From contig CASHTG010000012.1 in the NCBI GenBank assembly GCA_949357655.1, positions 930,001-994,000 of the forward strand: a stretch of DNA of 64,000 nucleotides, read 5' to 3'. Positions 59,501 to 64,000 of the stretch are shown piece after piece (position 1 is the stretch's first letter; every line of letters begins with the position of its first letter). This DNA comes from Parascedosporium putredinis (taxonomy: Eukaryota > Ascomycota > Sordariomycetes > Microascales > Microascaceae). The notes under the pieces are model-generated. The model ran no database searches and was not told the DNA's origin. It saw only the letters and a program-made list of their open reading frames with translations. The position numbers and the translations under genes are program-made.

Positions 59501-62500
59501 AAGAAGCAGTATGCGCTAATCCACCATTGTGCCTAGGATCATGTTCCAAGAAACACCAAAATTGAGCTCTCATCTCTACTCACGCCTTCCCCATCAGCTC
59601 GGACTAGAGTTTCGTTGTTCCCAACCTTGAGCAGAGTCGAGGTTGTTATCTTGGTGCAAGGAAATGAGAAGTCTCGTTCTGATGGGGTTGCCAAAATGAG
59701 GAAGTTACCCGTAGTACCGGGATCTAAAGCGTTAGGCACACCAATTGATGTAATATAATAAACCCACCTGCCCTCGATTGTATTGTTTGACCGGTTTTAG
59801 CTGGAAGAAATCAGCCCTCCCAACCGAGTCACAACTTGAATTGAAGGCGTGCTCTCAGGCTTCTTGGCCGAAAATTGATGCATTGGCATTCCAGGGGCGC
59901 CTGAGCGAGCGTCTCTTGGTACCAATGTCGCTATGAGAGCGTCAAAGTGTTCGTCAATGGGCCGTCCGAGGCACACTCGCGGGAACTAAGAATGTGATCC
60001 GAGGAAGAAGAGTGGGTTAAAACCACTCCAAGAGTCGAGAGGCCTTAGCGCACCAGCAACTCCCAATTGATCTCGCTTGCTGGCCAGGCCTCTGACCCCG
60101 GCGAACGGCCGCTCGCGCTCCCCACGCCCACCTCCTTCGAGAGCCTCCCCGCCGGCCGGTAGGGGTATGAGTGCGCTCGCCCGGAATGAAAGCCTCTGGC
60201 CTCCCGAACCTTGCGAACAAGGACAAACAACTACGCTAGTGGATGCAGTTGAAGGAGCGCCTCTCCTCCTGGGCGGAAAAGAGAGCCGGAAGGCGAGGAA
60301 GGGCTGTCCGCGTTCATACAAGGATTCGAATGGGTTTATTGGGATGGTGTGAGGTGCATTCCTCATTAAAACATTGTGTTGACGAAGCAAAAACGGTCGG
60401 TGATGAGCCGAGACATGGGAGCTTGGAACAACAAGGATGCACTGAAAAGGTGCTCGCGATCCAAGCCTGGTCGCCTGTGATCAATTGTAAGACATTCCGG
60501 AAATTCAGGTAGTTCAGCGCAATCTTTGCAGCCGAGGTACTTGTACTTGAAGGGGTCAGATGGCTTGGCGGAAGAAGTAAAATTGTTCATCGCCCGATAA
60601 ATCCTTACCTCCTCTGCGGCGAGAACCCCGTTTGCATCCCGGGACGGGAGTCGGACTCATTTGAGTCTCCTGGAGAGTACAGGAAAGAAAAAGGAAGAAG
60701 AAAAGAAGAGAAACCCGAGGTTTGCCACACCCCCACATCCACCCGGGACCTTGTCTCAGGCACCAAACTTACCCCAGTCTTGCGGTGACCTTGCTGGCAG
60801 GCTTCCCAGGTTTTGAGTTCATTCAGATCCTAGCTCCTTCGCATTTTCTGTTTGTTGTTGGTAAATGCAAGGGATAAAATTACAGACTGGAGACACCAAT
60901 AATAAGGCGAAGCCTTCGAAAGAGAGGAGAAAAGAGAAGGGGCATGGGGGGGCAAGACGAAAAGAAGGGAACAAGACCCGACGACGAGAAACAAGTGGTC
61001 GTCAAGCATAGCACTAGGCGAGGTGATCCGGTAGAACGAGGAACCCCTCCCCTCGACCCCTTGATCGAGAATAACCCCACGATTCACTGTCAAAGCATAA
61101 TTGTCGACCCAAAGCTGGCTGTGGATGGGGTGAATCTCGTGAGAAAATCTCTGCCTGCGATTGGGGTAGCCTTGGCGCTTGCACCCCTCACGTTACCATT
61201 CTCGCCCTCGCCTTGCCCTTCCCAGGCGCTCGGGAAGAATCACAAGCCAAGCTAAGCCAGGGGTGCCCAGAGCCTGATAGAGCGTCGATAACGTATGCGT
61301 CCTGGATCGATGAATACCAGAACTGATACCGAGCGCAGGGTGGAGGATCAGGTATTGCCAATGTTTCACCACAGGCCGTGTTCATCTCTTGCGCCTTTCT
61401 CTCCTTCATCCCCCATCTCTTCCATTCACTCTCCTTTCTTCTTTCTTTCTTATTGATCTATGTACGTCTTCATTTTCATCATCCAAAACCTCGGGCCCTC
61501 AGAGCCAAAAAGCTTGAAAAGGAATAAGCAGTGATTCAGATGAGGTGAGAAAGAGGCTGGAAGTGGAAGTTTGGCTGCTCAAGGAGATCGGTAAGCTGTG
61601 AACCCCTTCAGCCCCTGTCAACCAGCAAAGCCGTCAAGTGGAGACAGTTTCAGTTGGCTGGTAAAAATCATTGTCTATGAGTCCATAGCTAGGAAGAAGG
61701 TCGAGAGGCCGAAACTGGATAGAGGATGCCTCTAATGGTGAATGAGTGGAAGGATCGCTGGGTATATAGATAAGGAACGCCGCAGCTAGATGCGTCATTT
61801 CTACCCCATCATTCTTCTCATCCCTTTCGCCTTCGAGGCTGAGGGCTCCGTTCACAGTTCACAGTGTGTGGGGTTTCCATCTTTACTTCTGGCCTCTGGG
61901 TTCGGTGAGAACTTCAACGGGCTAACTTCGCCAAACATGAAGTGCATTCATTCATCTCGGTCACTGACTGCCTGTTCTGTTCTGAATCGACCACGCCTGT
62001 AGCTAGTCGATGAGTTGCCTCGCGTACATGTAGCATTGCTCTTCTTTATCGTATTGGAAAAGCCCGGCCCCACCTTGGCGCCATGAACCGTCCATTTTAT
62101 CCACCTGTCGCCTCGAGTTCGGTCCTGTCCTCAATATTGAGCCTACCTGTGCTTATCGTTCGTACTTCGAGTCTCGACGCACCAAAGAGGTATCCTTCAA
62201 AGATTAGCACCAGCACATGCACAAGCACGTGCTAAATGGCCGAGTTCTCATTGTGTCAAGGGCATTGAAAATATTGGGATGAATTGTCCAGGGTTTAGAG
62301 ATCAGGAAGAGAATACCCTCACCCGCGCCTCAAGCCACAATATCAGGCTTTTGTTTCTTCTTTTTCTTTTTCTTTTTCTTCTCTTTTCATCTTCCTGATT
62401 TGATGTCTAGCTCGTAAAGGCCACGGTGGGTATTATCCCGCCCGACCTACCCATTCAATGAACCACACACACCGGGAATGGAGGAATTTGGGCTTCTCCC

Positions 62501-64000
62501 GGTTGATGCTGGTTGGTAATAGCTGGCGGAAAATGATAATTGCCTATCTTGCTCTATATCACGGATGGTTAATTTCTGTCGCTTATGACGACAGGCGGAC
62601 ACGGCTAGGGCAACTTCTAACCCGTCTCGTTTTCTTCTTCTTTGCAATGTAGATTAGATGACTCGGTGAGTAGGACTGTGATTGCCAATTGCGACCCGGG
62701 TTGCTCGTCCAGAGGCTCTTCGGTTGACAGGCCACAATCTATACGGTCGAGCTTGCTTCCCGAACTCCCTATCGTATCGTTGAAGTACGAAGTACTCGTC
62801 TCCTTGTATATTTATCCTATTTTATCTGTGATACATGTTCGAGGAGCCATGGCATTAGGCGGCGACAAGAAAGAAGAAGGAAAGCCATCAAGTTGTCGGT
62901 GCATGGTAGCTTGAAGCGTGCCAGACTTGTTTCTCCTTTTCTTGCCCCACGGTTGTCGCTCCTGGGAGAGCACGGGTATCGAAGCCATTTCATTCTCGGA
63001 TCATGGTTTTGTCACCATCGCACACATCATGCAGGGTGTGGGAAAATCCAGCTTTATCTGACTGGGGCTGTCCCTGGACTGGGCTTGAGGCAACCCTTGT
63101 AAAATGAGAAACTTTTCCTTTCTTTTTCCTTTTTCTTTGTTTCTTTTCATTTTTTTATTCACTCTCGCTTGAGATTATTGGCCACCAAGGCATCTCGAGG
63201 CGCAGGGCGGCAATCCTGTCACTGTTTGGAAGGCAATACCGAGCCTGCTCTGCTGCTCCCAGAGAAAGTGAAATCAAGACGATCACCTCCCTGGCTTTCG
63301 CGCCCTACAGAGGGAGGTGGGGAGAGTCAAGGGAATACTCATTTCCTTGGCCAAATGCTGCGTTTTCCTGTTCCGAAAATCAGGTTGGTCAGGGTGATTT
63401 TACTAGAAGGCAAGGCAGCATCTTACCACGCCCTATTCCCCAACTCGAGGCCACACGCTCCATTCGAGAGTGAAGTCGCCTTCGCGGTCACGCTTCATGC
63501 CGAACGCGCCTCGAGGATCCAAGGGCTGTGATACGTTTGCTTATGCATTGCGAATAGATTTCATGTCATGCACAGCGCACGATACGTGTCTTTCCCCTTT
63601 GCTTTTGCCTCTGGGGAGGAATCAGTTGCTGTTTCTCTCTTCTCTTCAGGGGCGGCCAATCCGAAGCCCAAGCGCGCGATACGACTTGTGGGGCAGCTGG
63701 GGAGGGGAACATGGATCGATGAATCACAGCTTCGAGACACACTCTCCGCCAACAAAAAGGAGAGGGCCATGTACTGGTGTCTGGCGTCCCCATACCCCAG
63801 GATTGTGAGGTTGTTCGGTTCCCTCAGCTCAGCACATGCCATGCCCGCGATTTCGGCGGGTGTACTTGGGAAGAGCAGGAGGGTTGAGAGATCCCTGCCG
63901 CACACCCCCAAATCTTGCTCATCACCACCCCATCAGAACCGGAGCACGGGTGTGGAATTGTCATGGGTGCGTTGCTCTGGAGGGGGTGTATGGGGTGGGC

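Larger units (their letters stand above)
49352..64000. other. Gene-poor right arm, about 14.6 kb
   Basis: No exon chain, family motif, RNA gene or element could be supported in this stretch. Frames of 60-167 codons occur on both strands at the density expected by chance in roughly balanced-GC DNA. It holds several simple tracts (listed separately) and one TACCTCGGTA (57929-57938). The first few hundred bases should contain the promoter and possibly the first exon of the RAD51-type gene. Short or heavily broken genes could be missed, given the indel rate elsewhere. Confidence 0.45.

Overview
The window reads as nuclear DNA of a filamentous ascomycete (Pezizomycotina, most likely Sordariomycetes; the species cannot be named). 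The reasons are short introns with GTRNGT-type donors and CTAAC-like branch points, pyrimidine-rich leaders before start codons, long intergenic distances, and protein families typical of these fungi. Eleven protein genes can be supported. I found no rRNA, no convincing tRNA and no CRISPR array.

Layout: 3.5-4.6 kb (-) thymidylate kinase; 6.7-8.8 kb (-) a glutamine-rich SSXT/SNF11-type SWI/SNF subunit; 11.5-12.7 kb (-) a secreted GDSL/CE16-type acetylesterase; 17.3-19.1 kb (+) a GPI-anchored GH76 (DFG5/DCW1-type) mannosidase, convergent with 19.6-20.9 kb (-) histidinol-phosphate aminotransferase; 22.9-23.8 kb (-) and 26.8-27.6 kb (+) two related small GPI-anchored secreted proteins; 28.1-28.5 kb (+) a small single-pass Q-rich membrane protein; 29.1-30.3 kb (-) a SUR7/PalI-type four-TM protein; 32.4-34.0 kb (-) a conserved fungal protein of unknown function; 40.0-41.7 kb (+) a membrane acyltransferase-3 protein; 47.2-49.4 kb (-) a RAD51-family (RAD55-like) recombination ATPase. 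Between 34 and 40 kb lies a repeat-bearing stretch with a 652-bp TIR element (TA target duplication) and an internal minisatellite. From 49.4 to 64 kb I see no gene, only unique sequence with long purine or pyrimidine tracts.

The genes do not form one pathway, but seven of the eleven products are secreted, wall-linked or membrane proteins. The 22.9-30.3 kb block (two GPI proteins, a single-TM protein and a SUR7 protein) is a local concentration of cell-surface genes. The others are housekeeping (dTMP and histidine synthesis) and nuclear (chromatin remodelling, recombination) genes.

The strongest unexpected signal is technical or evolutionary: nine of the eleven genes carry one or more single-base frame breaks. 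At nearly all of them the alternative frame continues the same family sequence, and the break sits in or next to a homopolymer (mostly a C/G or A run one base short). This points to uncorrected indels in the assembly rather than nine independent pseudogenes. The coordinates below span each gene through its frame breaks.
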